25,113 nt of DNA from a virus. Where the stretch lies: positions 1 to 25,113 of IMG/VR virus record IMGVR_UViG_3300044712_002117. The stretch is one strand, 5' to 3'. The notes under the pieces were generated by a model. That model saw only the letters and a list, made by a program, of their open reading frames with translations. It did no database searches and was not told the origin of the DNA. Below, piece by piece: positions 1 to 7,483 of this stretch (position 1 is its first letter; every line of letters begins with the position of its first letter). The position numbers were made by a program, and so were the translations under genes.

Positions 1-2
1 TT

Positions 3-629
3 TCTGCAGAAACACTTCACGAGGAACGAGCCCGCGTGGCTGTGGCGATGTTGTTTCTCGGCGGCATGCGTCCGGATGCCTTTGCCTCACTACCAGTGGC
101 AAGTGTGGATCTCCATCAAAATCGTATTCTGCAATTTCCCCAGCTGGGGGTTCACACCAAGAACAACAAAGCAGCCGTGACTTTTCTTTTGCCCATCCCA
201 GAATTGCGGACGATTGTTGAAGCCTGGGATCAGCGAGTACGAGCACTTGGGTCGGACGCGCTTTGGTATGCCACACTCAACAACGATGGCACACAGCTCA
301 CCAAGACCACGCGCGCGATCGTGGGCCGCTCCAGCGTGGTTGGTGACGATATCCGCATGTTGTGTAAAAAGGCAGGCGTCGAGTATCTTTCTCCCCACAA
401 ATTACGCCACGGTCATATTGTGCATGCGCGGAACTTGGCGCGCAACCTCGAAGAGTTCAAGGCGATCTCACAGAACGTGATGCATAACAGCATGTTGATC
501 ACCGACCAGGTTTACAGCGGTCTCATGAATAGCCAGGTGGAGAATGTGATTGCAAGATTAGGCAGTCAATCCAGCTTGCCCCAGGATGAAATCCGGCGCT
601 TGATCGAGGTTCTGCAGGGACAGCTATGA
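3..629 (+). CDS. Tyrosine recombinase (phage integrase family), 5' end outside window
   Basis: This is the C-terminal catalytic part of a tyrosine site-specific recombinase, which would integrate or excise the element. The frame is open to the left edge of the window, so the start is missing; the GTG at 36 lies inside the conserved fold and is unlikely to be the true start. Catalytic features are visible in order: the first Arg in GGMRPDA, a Lys in the TKNNKA beta-hairpin region, the HKLRHGH box (His-x-x-Arg), a His in VMHNS, and the nucleophile Tyr in QVYSGL. The spacing matches an intact enzyme. It is the only convincing plus-strand gene and converges on the last tail gene with only 8 bases between the stop codons. 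It may be the prophage's own integrase or that of a neighbouring element; the missing N-terminal arm-binding domain would help decide. Confidence 0.88.
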   Translation, partial: SAETLHEERARVAVAMLFLGGMRPDAFASLPVASVDLHQNRILQFPQLGVHTKNNKAAVTFLLPIPELRTIVEAWDQRVRALGSDALWYATLNNDGTQLTKTTRAIVGRSSVVGDDIRMLCKKAGVEYLSPHKLRHGHIVHARNLARNLEEFKAISQNVMHNSMLITDQVYSGLMNSQVENVIARLGSQSSLPQDEIRRLIEVLQGQL

Positions 630-637
630 TTGAATCT

Positions 638-925
638 CTACGGAAATGCTGACTGCACTCCAAACGAGATTTCTTCCACGGCTGTGCAGACGCCCGTGCC
701 TTCGAAGCGCACATTCCATTGCTTCTTTTCGTCAACAACAACATCTAGATGATATATGCCAGTGCTGTCTTTAACTAATTCACCATTGGTACCGAACACA
801 TATGTATCTATCTGCTTGCTCGGGTTCATGACTTTACATGTGACGGCGGTCGGGTCGGTCAGTATATTATTGACTTTGAAGTTTACGATGCAACGTACCT
901 TCTGTCCAAGTTTATAGTAATTCAT
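638..925 (-). CDS. Small phage protein of unknown function, last tail-region gene
   Basis: The protein has 95 residues, is predicted to be mostly beta-strand, and has no membrane segment or signal peptide. A stretch reading as strand-turn-strand (LVKDSTGIYHLDVVVDE) followed by WNVRFEGTG is of a kind found in small proteins at the end of phage tail modules, possibly a small immunoglobulin-like fold. I cannot name a function. Its ATG overlaps the stop of the upstream repeat protein as ATGA, and a GGAGG sits about 10 bases upstream, so it is translationally coupled to that gene and probably works with it at the tail tip. It ends 8 bases from the convergent recombinase, leaving no room for a separate terminator. 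Confidence 0.75.
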   Translation of the reverse strand: MNYYKLGQKVRCIVNFKVNNILTDPTAVTCKVMNPSKQIDTYVFGTNGELVKDSTGIYHLDVVVDEKKQWNVRFEGTGVCTAVEEISFGVQSAFP

Positions 926-2736
926 AAAGGTTCATCCTCCAGGGTCGCACTTTCGAACGCAGTGTCACTCAATACCGCCATCCATGCCGTTGTATCATCA
1001 AGCGTTGCATATTCGATAGTAGAAATATTGATCATAGCAACACCAAATTTCAGATCATTTAATCCAACACTCTCGGCGATCATTGTGGAAAGCACTGCGA
1101 TCCCAAACCGGACGGTCTCAGCAATATTATGGATATATTCCAAAGCGCCATCAAGGATTGGCAAACTTCCTGCGACTAGTTTATTAATCTGCTTTGCAAC
1201 AGTTCCGGCCCTCGCAATAATCACACCATCCAGCGACTTGCTCGCAAGCTTGATGGGTGTGCCCGATAAAGACAATGTGCCGCTCAAAGATCGATTGCTG
1301 CTCTTCTGAATACTGCCGTTGATCAGACCTATGGATCCAGCCAAAGCGACCAACCTGGTACGGGCACTATTAAGTGTGCCTATGATCGTAGTGATCGCGC
1401 CGCTCAATGACCGGTTGCTGCGCTTTACAATATCGCCGGCAATGGTCGCCAGTGCTCCGCTGGCTGAACGACTGGTTCGCTTTGCAACCGCACCGGTGAT
1501 CGTTCCAATGGAACCACTCAGCGATCGTAAATATGCCTTGGTACTGCTCAGTGTGCCAACAAGCGTGGCAACGGCTCCACCCAAAGCCCGGTTGATCTGT
1601 CTGGTGTTCGTGCCTGCGATCGTGGAGACCGCACCTGAAACAACCTTGTTGTCACGTTTGGCAAGCGTGCCGACGATCACAGAGATCGATCCGCTCAGGG
1701 AAACCAGGCGGGTGCGGGTCGCTGCAAGCACACCTACGATCGTTGCAACGGCTCCGCTTAATGCCCGGTTGGTCTGCCTGGTGCTTGTGCCTGCGATCGT
1801 AGAGACCGCACCTGAGACGATCTTGTTATCTTGTTTGCTTAACGCACCGGTGACAGTTGCAACGGCTCCACTCAAAACTTTGTTGGCACGTTTGACAAGT
1901 ACGCCGACAACCGTGGCGACCGCGCCGGCGAGTGCCCGGCTGGTTCGCTTGTTGGCTGTGCCTGCAATGGTCGCAAGCGCTCCACTCAAAATCTTGTTAT
2001 CGCGCTTCACAAGTGCGCCGGTCAATGTAGCGATCGCGCCGCTCAAAACTTTGTTATCTTGCTTGATGAGCGCACCAGTCAACGTTGATACGGCTCCGCT
2101 CACCGATTGGTTATAGGCTGTGCCTGAAGCAGGTCGCAACGCCATGACGATCGCAGCCCACGCGCGTGAGGCTCCGAAGTTGTAATCCACGGTCCCGGTC
2201 GCGCCGGCGGTTGCAAAAATGCCGTCATTCGCTTCCAGTTTCTTTCCGCCGATCTCTGCGATCTCAGTGACCAGTGCGCTGTTCTCGGTGATGGTCGTAG
2301 TGCCGGAATTGATCCCAACCGCCACGTGCAGCATGGCATTATTGGTGACGGTCGTGATACCAGTTGCGCTTGCTGAGGTAGCCGCCGCGCCATCCGAGAT
2401 GACCGGCGTCGCCTCCATTTGCGTGGACGCATCGATGCCGGTATAGGCTGTGCAGACCATCCCGGATGCGACCGAGTTGACCGAGGTGACCGTGAATGTT
2501 GCGCCTTCGGTGCCGTCCAGTTTTTTGTAGGCTGAATAGACTTTTGGGTTGCTCTGTCCTGTATTAGGACCATAAGCGGTGAAACCCGTGGGCCAGGTCA
2601 GTGTGCCGGGAGTGCCATTGAAGGCAATATCCAGGACTACCACATCGCCCGCAGCCACACTTGCCGGCTTGTTGATAGCGTGGCTGGTGGTTGCGGTAGA
2701 GTTGGCTTGCGATGTGAAATTGCCACGGGCAGCCAT
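922..2736 (-). CDS. Repeat-containing tail/fibre protein (about seventeen 19-21-residue repeats)
   Basis: The protein has 604 residues in three parts. Residues 1-205 form a beta-rich, Thr/Ala/Gly-rich domain resembling phage or surface adhesion modules. Residues about 208-534 are a tandem array of about seventeen units of 19 residues (some 21, one 18) with the consensus SGAxATxxG followed by a polar (K/R)xx(N/S)(K/R) stretch. The last ~70 residues are non-repetitive. Such short Gly-containing rungs suggest a beta-solenoid or fibrous shaft, so a tail fibre or side-tail protein is the best guess; this is inference from the repeat, not from a named family. No strong ribosome binding site precedes the ATG. 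It sits between the putative baseplate proteins and the last small gene, and overlaps the latter by four bases. Confidence 0.8.
   Translation of the reverse strand: MAARGNFTSQANSTATTSHAINKPASVAAGDVVVLDIAFNGTPGTLTWPTGFTAYGPNTGQSNPKVYSAYKKLDGTEGATFTVTSVNSVASGMVCTAYTGIDASTQMEATPVISDGAAATSASATGITTVTNNAMLHVAVGINSGTTTITENSALVTEIAEIGGKKLEANDGIFATAGATGTVDYNFGASRAWAAIVMALRPASGTAYNQSVSGAVSTLTGALIKQDNKVLSGAIATLTGALVKRDNKILSGALATIAGTANKRTSRALAGAVATVVGVLVKRANKVLSGAVATVTGALSKQDNKIVSGAVSTIAGTSTRQTNRALSGAVATIVGVLAATRTRLVSLSGSISVIVGTLAKRDNKVVSGAVSTIAGTNTRQINRALGGAVATLVGTLSSTKAYLRSLSGSIGTITGAVAKRTSRSASGALATIAGDIVKRSNRSLSGAITTIIGTLNSARTRLVALAGSIGLINGSIQKSSNRSLSGTLSLSGTPIKLASKSLDGVIIARAGTVAKQINKLVAGSLPILDGALEYIHNIAETVRFGIAVLSTMIAESVGLNDLKFGVAMINISTIEYATLDDTTAWMAVLSDTAFESATLEDEPL
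1135..2115 (-). repeat. Tandem 57-63-bp coding repeats, with three-unit super-repeats
   Basis: About seventeen imperfect units encode the shaft of the repeat protein. From unit 3 on they group in threes: a unit with the core TIAG, one with (V/I/L)VG or IIG, and one with a V(T/V)G, ITG or INGS core, the third being 21 residues in copies 2-4. This makes four consecutive blocks of 57-59 residues, so the array probably grew by duplicating three-unit blocks after the single unit had diverged. Boundaries are approximate because the terminal units are degenerate. Confidence 0.8.
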
Positions 2737-2747
2737 AGATCAGATCG

Positions 2748-3374
2748 TTATCCGCCGGCTGTGAAGGTCACGGTGTAGGTGAATTGGATCGAGTCACCGG
2801 AGACGACGTTGATCGCAGAGAACAGGGAACGGTCGAACAGGACTCCGCCGCCTGTCGCAGCTTGCGAGAAGATCCCGTGTTCAGTGATCGCGGCTGAACC
2901 GTCGAAGGTCACGGTGCCAACGGTCTGAAACGCATTTGCAGCGGATTCCGTAAGTGAGCCGGTCGCGCGGGTGCTATCCGGGTTCAGTGCGGTCGTGCTT
3001 TCGGTGACCAATGCTGTATCACCCGAGGCTTCCGCGGTTCCACCGGTGCCCACGCCGTGGTATTTCATGTTCTCGAGTTCAACTATGTTCTGCCAGGCAT
3101 CCACGATGTAACCGACGCCGACAGATGTCACGACGCGATTGGACAACACGCCGAGGTCGTGCTCCTCGCCATTGTGCTTGATGTACTTGCCGCGCAATTC
3201 GCTGGTAAATACCGCAATGCCAAAAGTGCGATTGATCAGGCACGCCAATTGCACTTGCAGCCAGCCCCACCAGAAGCCCAGGCGCAGCCGGTTGCGGACT
3301 GCGTAGGTCGAAGGGTTGAAGGCGGGTATCTTTTTGATGCCGAGATTTCCAAATAGATTCAATGTTCTGTTCAT
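2748..3374 (-). CDS. Tail-module structural protein, function unknown
   Basis: A 208-residue protein with the start set at the ATG at 3374, which has AAGGAG seven bases upstream; the longer reading from 3437 would overlap the small gene at 3386-3547 and is rejected. The central part (YHGVGTGGTAEASGDTAL, then ITEHGIFSQA) looks like a phage virion protein that recurs next to tail-fibre genes: a Gly/Thr-rich beta domain with a conserved HG(V/I) pattern. An N-terminal segment with RLGFWWGWLQVQLA is aromatic and hydrophobic but too short and interrupted to call a membrane helix. Context between fibre-like genes suggests a distal tail component. I do not recognise a named family. Confidence 0.75.
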   Translation of the reverse strand: MNRTLNLFGNLGIKKIPAFNPSTYAVRNRLRLGFWWGWLQVQLACLINRTFGIAVFTSELRGKYIKHNGEEHDLGVLSNRVVTSVGVGYIVDAWQNIVELENMKYHGVGTGGTAEASGDTALVTESTTALNPDSTRATGSLTESAANAFQTVGTVTFDGSAAITEHGIFSQAATGGGVLFDRSLFSAINVVSGDSIQFTYTVTFTAGG

Positions 3375-3385
3375 GATGATTCTCC

Positions 3386-3547
3386 TTAGGGTAATGGATT
3401 TATGTAATCCAATGGTTGATCTTGCCGCGAGTTCCATTCCTGAAACTCAATAAAATCCTTGTTCGTTTCTGCAATTGGAATAAATGCTCCATCCGTGAGA
3501 CGCAGAACACAAACTGGCAACCCTTGATCATAGATAATTTCATACAT
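3386..3547 (-). CDS. Small 53-residue phage protein (tail-fibre-associated)
   Basis: A complete frame of 53 codons runs from ATG at 3547 to TAA at 3386. It starts two bases after the stop of the upstream fibre-like gene and has a GGAG about eight bases before the ATG. Its stop overlaps the ribosome binding site of the next gene, so it fits tightly into the operon and otherwise the interval would be empty. The protein begins MYEIIYDQGL and contains FIPIAETNKDFIEFQEW; this 'I...N.D...F..W' pattern resembles the tail of small phage proteins encoded beside fibres and some fibre-assembly proteins. Function is unknown; a chaperone or small baseplate part is possible. Confidence 0.68.
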   Translation of the reverse strand: MYEIIYDQGLPVCVLRLTDGAFIPIAETNKDFIEFQEWNSRQDQPLDYINPLP

Positions 3548-3549
3548 AT

Positions 3550-4707
3550 CTATAACTCCGCATCCGCTGTAATGTGTATCTGAAACACATTGCCAATTGC
3601 CGATCCTGCATTTCCCGTCGTATTTATCAGAACTGTGTCCTGATTGCTATATGCGCCTAGAATCGTAGAACTACAATCCACACTCCCCGTTGCATCCCGC
3701 ACTTCCGCATTAGCAGCTACAGGGTTGAAGAATGTGATTGTTGGCGACACTCGCATTTGTGTTGGAAAACGGTTTGAAAGCTGATCCGTTACAGCGCCTG
3801 CCCTGATGGCAGTTTTTGAAAGCGCACCACTTTGTCCAGCGGCTTGAGCAGGCGCTACATCCTTTGGAAAAGTCGTCCAGAAGAACCGATTACATAATTG
3901 ATTCTGTACACTCAGTAACTCAGGAGTCCAGGCTTGGATTGTGGCAGCAGCGAAAAGCCCTGCTTCAGCAATTGAGAGCGTATCATTGGCTGCAAAGTCA
4001 GCATCGCTCCAGATGGCACAAATAAGATTTTTTGAATTGTTCGGCACGGTTATAGATACAGAAAAAGATTGCCAGGCGGTTGTCACGTTTTTACTTTGTG
4101 CACCAGTGACCACTGCCACATTTGTTCCCAGAGTTGGGTCTGTGCTATCGACATTAAAGGCAGTGACCAATGTGGCAGGGATCGTATCCATCGTGCCAGC
4201 ATTCTGCAGCTCTAACACAGCCATGCGAATGGTCTTTGATCCACTGGCTTTCATCTTCGCCTGAAAGATCACAGTCTTACCGCGCAATGGCACACTGTTC
4301 ACGCCTTCTACGATCTGACAAATGTGCAGCTTTCCAGCGTTTGTGATTTTTTTGAACTGTCCATAATATCGGGATGTCAAACCGCTTTCAGATGTAGCAT
4401 CCACTCGGATATATTGCACGTCGGCATTTTCGCGCGTGACACGCCAACGATCTGCTGAATATTTATTATCAGCAATCGTGGTCAGGGTTCCAGGTGCCTG
4501 GCGTTTAGCAAAATCAAAACCTCCATTAATTAGATAGTTGTACGCACTACCAAACACGCCGCCTGCTGCAATCAAAATCTCCAGCAATTTGGTGGGCGTC
4601 AGAGTTTTGATCTCATTTTCGGGCAACGCCTGACCGTCATCTCGCCCTAGCAATGTAAGGTTTCCCAGCAGGGTGCCCAACGCACCATACGAATCCCATT
4701 GTGGCAT
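3550..4707 (-). CDS. Probable tail fibre / receptor-binding protein with carbohydrate-binding-like domain
   Basis: The protein has 385 residues. After a ~55-residue N-terminus (a likely attachment segment with GTLLGNLTLLGRDDGQ), residues about 60-260 look like a jelly-roll module of the carbohydrate-binding type: the opening NGGFDFAKRQAPGT..., a tryptophan in the ADRWRV motif, then alternating strands ending in an AIWSDADF...LSIAEAGLF segment. The C-terminal part (FFWTTFPKDVAPAQ onward) resembles the distal end of phage fibres. Such modules usually bind host glycans, so receptor binding is the likely role. The ATG at 4707 is preceded by GAGGAG. It lies between a small membrane-protein gene and the 53-residue gene, with 2-12-base gaps. 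Confidence 0.75.
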   Translation of the reverse strand: MPQWDSYGALGTLLGNLTLLGRDDGQALPENEIKTLTPTKLLEILIAAGGVFGSAYNYLINGGFDFAKRQAPGTLTTIADNKYSADRWRVTRENADVQYIRVDATSESGLTSRYYGQFKKITNAGKLHICQIVEGVNSVPLRGKTVIFQAKMKASGSKTIRMAVLELQNAGTMDTIPATLVTAFNVDSTDPTLGTNVAVVTGAQSKNVTTAWQSFSVSITVPNNSKNLICAIWSDADFAANDTLSIAEAGLFAAATIQAWTPELLSVQNQLCNRFFWTTFPKDVAPAQAAGQSGALSKTAIRAGAVTDQLSNRFPTQMRVSPTITFFNPVAANAEVRDATGSVDCSSTILGAYSNQDTVLINTTGNAGSAIGNVFQIHITADAEL

Positions 4708-4719
4708 ATTAGCTCCTCG

Positions 4720-4863
4720 TCAACAGACTTGTTTCATAATATCGCACCAGATTAACCACAAAATCGGGTGCCAAAATATACAGCCAAATATCATCGTAAA
4801 AGCGATCAACCAGATCGTTGCAATAGCCAGTTGCTGCTTATGCTGTCTGAACCATCTTTTCAT
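4720..4863 (-). CDS. Small 47-residue membrane protein
   Basis: A complete 47-codon frame runs from ATG at 4863 to TGA at 4720, filling the gap between two tail genes: the upstream gene stops at 4867 and the next ATG is 12 bases downstream. The first eleven residues are basic (MKRWFRQHKQQ); residues about 12-40 form one long hydrophobic, Trp/Ile-rich helix; the tail is DIMKQVC. This is the layout of a single-pass, N-in small membrane protein. A holin-like or membrane-docking role is possible, as no other lysis gene is visible, but nothing proves it. The ribosome binding site is weak (GAG only), so coupling to the upstream gene is likely. Confidence 0.6.
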   Translation of the reverse strand: MKRWFRQHKQQLAIATIWLIAFTMIFGCIFWHPILWLIWCDIMKQVC

Positions 4864-4866
4864 GGT

Positions 4867-5487
4867 TTACTCTACATATGCCATTACAAGCAACCTGCCC
4901 GAATCAACCACATTCGGATCGGTATCTGCCTGGCATTGCAATTTGATCGTGCGTACACCAGCTGCAACACCGGAAAGCCGGTAGAAATAGGAAAGACCCT
5001 CATTTCTAAACCCCCCACCGTTTTTCTGATTATTTGGGGATGCATCAGCAGTGCCATTAATGTTGCCGCGCACGTAAAAAATACGACCAGTCGTAGCGTT
5101 GTATCCTGTAATCGTCGCGAAAATGAAGATAGTGCAGGTATACGCTAAGGTCAAATTCAATGTGGCGCCAGAGATATCAGCCCAACCGCCTGAGAAGGAT
5201 TGTCCACCGGGTGCAAAATCTGCTGAACTGGATTTGTGCAACAAACCTGGAATGTTATCTGTTGCAAGATAATCAGGCACCCCGCTCGATTTATTACGTA
5301 GAAACGAATTCACAGAGGGCTTCGCCAGCGCGCTTAAATATGCGCCAGCGGGATCGCGATAGGCAATATCACCTGCAGCGGCATATGGAAAGAGCACGCC
5401 CAAAGCAGTGCTAATTTCATTCATCTTGCTTGCGCTCACGCGTTCGCTTGCCACCCAAACTCGGGGTGTGGGCCAGGTACTAGGCAT
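4867..5487 (-). CDS. Phage tail/baseplate structural protein, unknown specific role
   Basis: The protein has 206 residues. The N-terminus (TWPTPRVWVASERVSASKMNE) matches a common opening of phage virion proteins, in which a W-x-x-(G/S)E-x-V-(T/S)ASKMN stretch precedes a hydrophobic ALGVLFPY segment. The C-terminal half (about residues 100-206) is beta-rich with a GWADISGATLNL strand and an arrangement resembling a receptor-binding head or C1q/TNF-like trimer domain; this second point is only suggested by strand pattern. The ATG has GAGGAG upstream and overlaps the preceding gene by eight bases. Its place between the distal tail protein and the fibre suggests a baseplate or fibre component. 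Confidence 0.75.
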   Translation of the reverse strand: MPSTWPTPRVWVASERVSASKMNEISTALGVLFPYAAAGDIAYRDPAGAYLSALAKPSVNSFLRNKSSGVPDYLATDNIPGLLHKSSSADFAPGGQSFSGGWADISGATLNLTLAYTCTIFIFATITGYNATTGRIFYVRGNINGTADASPNNQKNGGGFRNEGLSYFYRLSGVAAGVRTIKLQCQADTDPNVVDSGRLLVMAYVE

Positions 5488-5872
5488 TCATTACTCCTCG
5501 TTCGATGTTCTCGTTGATCAGGTCTTCAAGCGGCACACCCTGCCACCAATTGCGACCGTCGCGGGTACGCACGCGCAGGATGCGCTCGATCTCAGCTTTC
5601 TCTTCAGGGAAGATCACCTCGTAAGCCTCTCCCGCTGCAATGGCGGCTTGAAGCGTTTCCGCCCGCAACACCAGGTCTGCCACAGAGTTGAACGCACCAG
5701 CGATCCGTGGATTGGGTATAAGCGCCATCGCTAATAGATTCGGATGTTCTTCCGGGCAGACGAAGATATCACCTGGCTTCACCTCCAACGCAGACTGTAT
5801 ACCTTCCAGCAGGCACCTGGGACATTTGGCGACCCAACGAGCATAGTTATATTCAGCGTAAACTTTTTCCAT
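5480..5872 (-). CDS. Phage protein with CxxC zinc-ribbon-like N-terminus
   Basis: The protein has 130 residues. An N-terminal CPRC and, about 20 residues later, CPEEH could form a small zinc-binding knuckle (three Cys and one His). The rest is helical (NSVADLVLRAETLQAAIAAGEAYEVIFPEEKAEIERIL) and ends with RNWWQGVPLEDLINENIERGV, a 'NWW...DL..EN...G' ending that recurs in small phage tail-module proteins. The role is unknown; baseplate or assembly factor by context. It begins three bases after the distal tail gene ends and overlaps the next gene by eight bases. Confidence 0.72.
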   Translation of the reverse strand: MEKVYAEYNYARWVAKCPRCLLEGIQSALEVKPGDIFVCPEEHPNLLAMALIPNPRIAGAFNSVADLVLRAETLQAAIAAGEAYEVIFPEEKAEIERILRVRTRDGRNWWQGVPLEDLINENIERGVMNA

Positions 5873-5875
5873 AGA

Positions 5876-7483
5876 TCATCCAAATGCCAGGATGGTATTG
5901 GTGCCATCCAGGTCATCTTGTCCCAGTGTATCGAGTGTGAAAAACAATCCGCTCTCCACTTGCTGCGCCGGGGTAATAAACAAACGTTCCTCGATGTAAT
6001 TCCCGCCATTCCAGATTCTGATCTCGCGTCCAATTACGATCATCGTATAAGCGATGCCGGTCACGCTTTCGCTGACACTAATGAGCTTGCCTGGCTTGCA
6101 GACCATCAATTTGTTAAAGGAGTCATCATCCAGAACTGGCAAAAATTCCAGAGATGGCACATCGGTCACTTCGACGTCGTACCACGTCAGCAGGTTGTCG
6201 GCGATCTCTTTGCCGGTATAGTAGCTGGCATGATAGGGCAGGTCATAATCGACCTTCACTCCAGCGCCCTGTTTCACTGCACTGTCGATCGCGTTGTAAG
6301 TGATTGAGTCGTACGGATAAAGACCTTTGCCTTTGATATCCAGCTGCAGATAACCTAATGATCCACCGGTGTTTGTCAACTTGATAAACGCTGCACGGCT
6401 CCCCACGGTGAATGTGTTGAGCGCCAGAAAGGCATTCAGATTGCCAGAGCCTGACCCAGCTACCGAACTGAATACTGCCTCGGTGCCCACCACCGGCGTT
6501 TCAACTGCCACTGCCGCGATACTGCGCGAGCTGTTGCCATTCGGATCACGGAAGAACGCTACAAACTCAACGCTCTGCCCGGCTGGGATGGACAACTCTT
6601 CTGTCAACGAATACAGCACCACCACGGCAGCATCCGGGACCTGTGGATATACCGTGGTCGTCACCTGGCGCACACGTCGGTTGGCTTTACGACTGGCGCC
6701 CATATCGATTTGCTGATCCACGAATGACGCCACGGCATCGGCGGTCGTGAGTAGACTGTAGAGATCCACATAGGTGAGGATCTCGCCGCTGGTGGTTCCG
6801 CCCGTAATGAAGATGCGCGCCAGCCCGCATTGTGCTAGGCGTTGTAGAACAGCGAGCACGCTGGTCTTGCCGTCTTCCACATCGGTCAGACAGTATGGAT
6901 AGGTATAGGCGCCCACTGCCAGATCAGTTTCCACTGGCGCATCGTCCATAGCATCGACAATGGTCTGAATCACCTGATCATCCGTGACACTTTGTTGGAC
7001 TGCGATGCGCGGCATCGAGCCTTCGCGCCCTGCCACTTCGATCCAGTCAGCCACGGTCACCATCACCGTTTTGTTGCTGAGCAAGCCTGGCACAGGATCC
7101 ACGCCGATGACGCGGCCTTGTGAAAACCATTCCTTCACGGCGTCCTTGGTGATACCCACGCGCACTCGGGAGCCAATACCGAACGAATAGCGTTTCGCGC
7201 TATGGTCAGGCGAGTAGTACCCCACTACGCCGCCGCTGTTCGAATCGCTGTTGTTTACCACCAATTTGATCGTGCCCACATCCGCCACCCGGTCCTTGAT
7301 ATTGCCATTGCGTTGACCCTGGAAGATCGTGATCGGTGTTTCGGTTACAACATCCGCCTGAAAATCAACCCAACCTGTATCCAGGATCGGTGCGCCAGTC
7401 ATATCCAAGATGGGCGCACCAGTCATATCCAGGATGGGTGTACCGCAATCGATCTCGACATGGAGGGCATCAGGGACGGTCAT
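5876..7483 (-). CDS. Distal tail / baseplate hub-like protein
   Basis: A large, beta-rich protein of 535 residues immediately downstream of the tape measure, the usual place of the distal tail (Dit) or tail-associated (Tal) hub protein. After an unusual repeat-containing N-terminus (residues 15-37), residues about 50-130 (NRNGNIKDRV..., then GSRVRVGI, FSQGRVIGVDPVPG) look like the beta-barrel that such proteins use to build the ring; residues 160-280 and 400-520 contain further strand-rich domains resembling hub/baseplate folds. No peptidase or lysozyme motif is seen. Its ATG overlaps the tape-measure stop as TAATG, so the two are coupled. The assignment rests mainly on position, length and composition. 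Confidence 0.72.
   Translation of the reverse strand: MTVPDALHVEIDCGTPILDMTGAPILDMTGAPILDTGWVDFQADVVTETPITIFQGQRNGNIKDRVADVGTIKLVVNNSDSNSGGVVGYYSPDHSAKRYSFGIGSRVRVGITKDAVKEWFSQGRVIGVDPVPGLLSNKTVMVTVADWIEVAGREGSMPRIAVQQSVTDDQVIQTIVDAMDDAPVETDLAVGAYTYPYCLTDVEDGKTSVLAVLQRLAQCGLARIFITGGTTSGEILTYVDLYSLLTTADAVASFVDQQIDMGASRKANRRVRQVTTTVYPQVPDAAVVVLYSLTEELSIPAGQSVEFVAFFRDPNGNSSRSIAAVAVETPVVGTEAVFSSVAGSGSGNLNAFLALNTFTVGSRAAFIKLTNTGGSLGYLQLDIKGKGLYPYDSITYNAIDSAVKQGAGVKVDYDLPYHASYYTGKEIADNLLTWYDVEVTDVPSLEFLPVLDDDSFNKLMVCKPGKLISVSESVTGIAYTMIVIGREIRIWNGGNYIEERLFITPAQQVESGLFFTLDTLGQDDLDGTNTILAFG
7373..7441 (-). repeat. Short 24-bp in-frame tandem repeat
   Basis: Residues 15-37 of the distal tail protein consist of (T/A)PILDMTG repeated twice and then a third, partial APILDTG. 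The DNA units are nearly identical, which points to recent slippage or unequal recombination. Copy number could vary between relatives. Confidence 0.9.

Noticed and set aside
1135-2115. CRISPR array in the repeat region
   Set aside because: Units are in frame, contiguous, of 57-63 bp with diverged sequence and no unique spacers; they encode protein repeats. No cas genes are present.
1319-2116. Long plus-strand open frame of 265 codons
   Set aside because: It lies wholly inside the repeat array of the minus-strand fibre-like gene; its own repeats mirror the coding repeats, and it has no ribosome binding site or neighbours on that strand.
922-5487. Diversity-generating retroelement acting on the tail proteins
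   Set aside because: No reverse transcriptase and no template/variable repeat pair was seen in the window.
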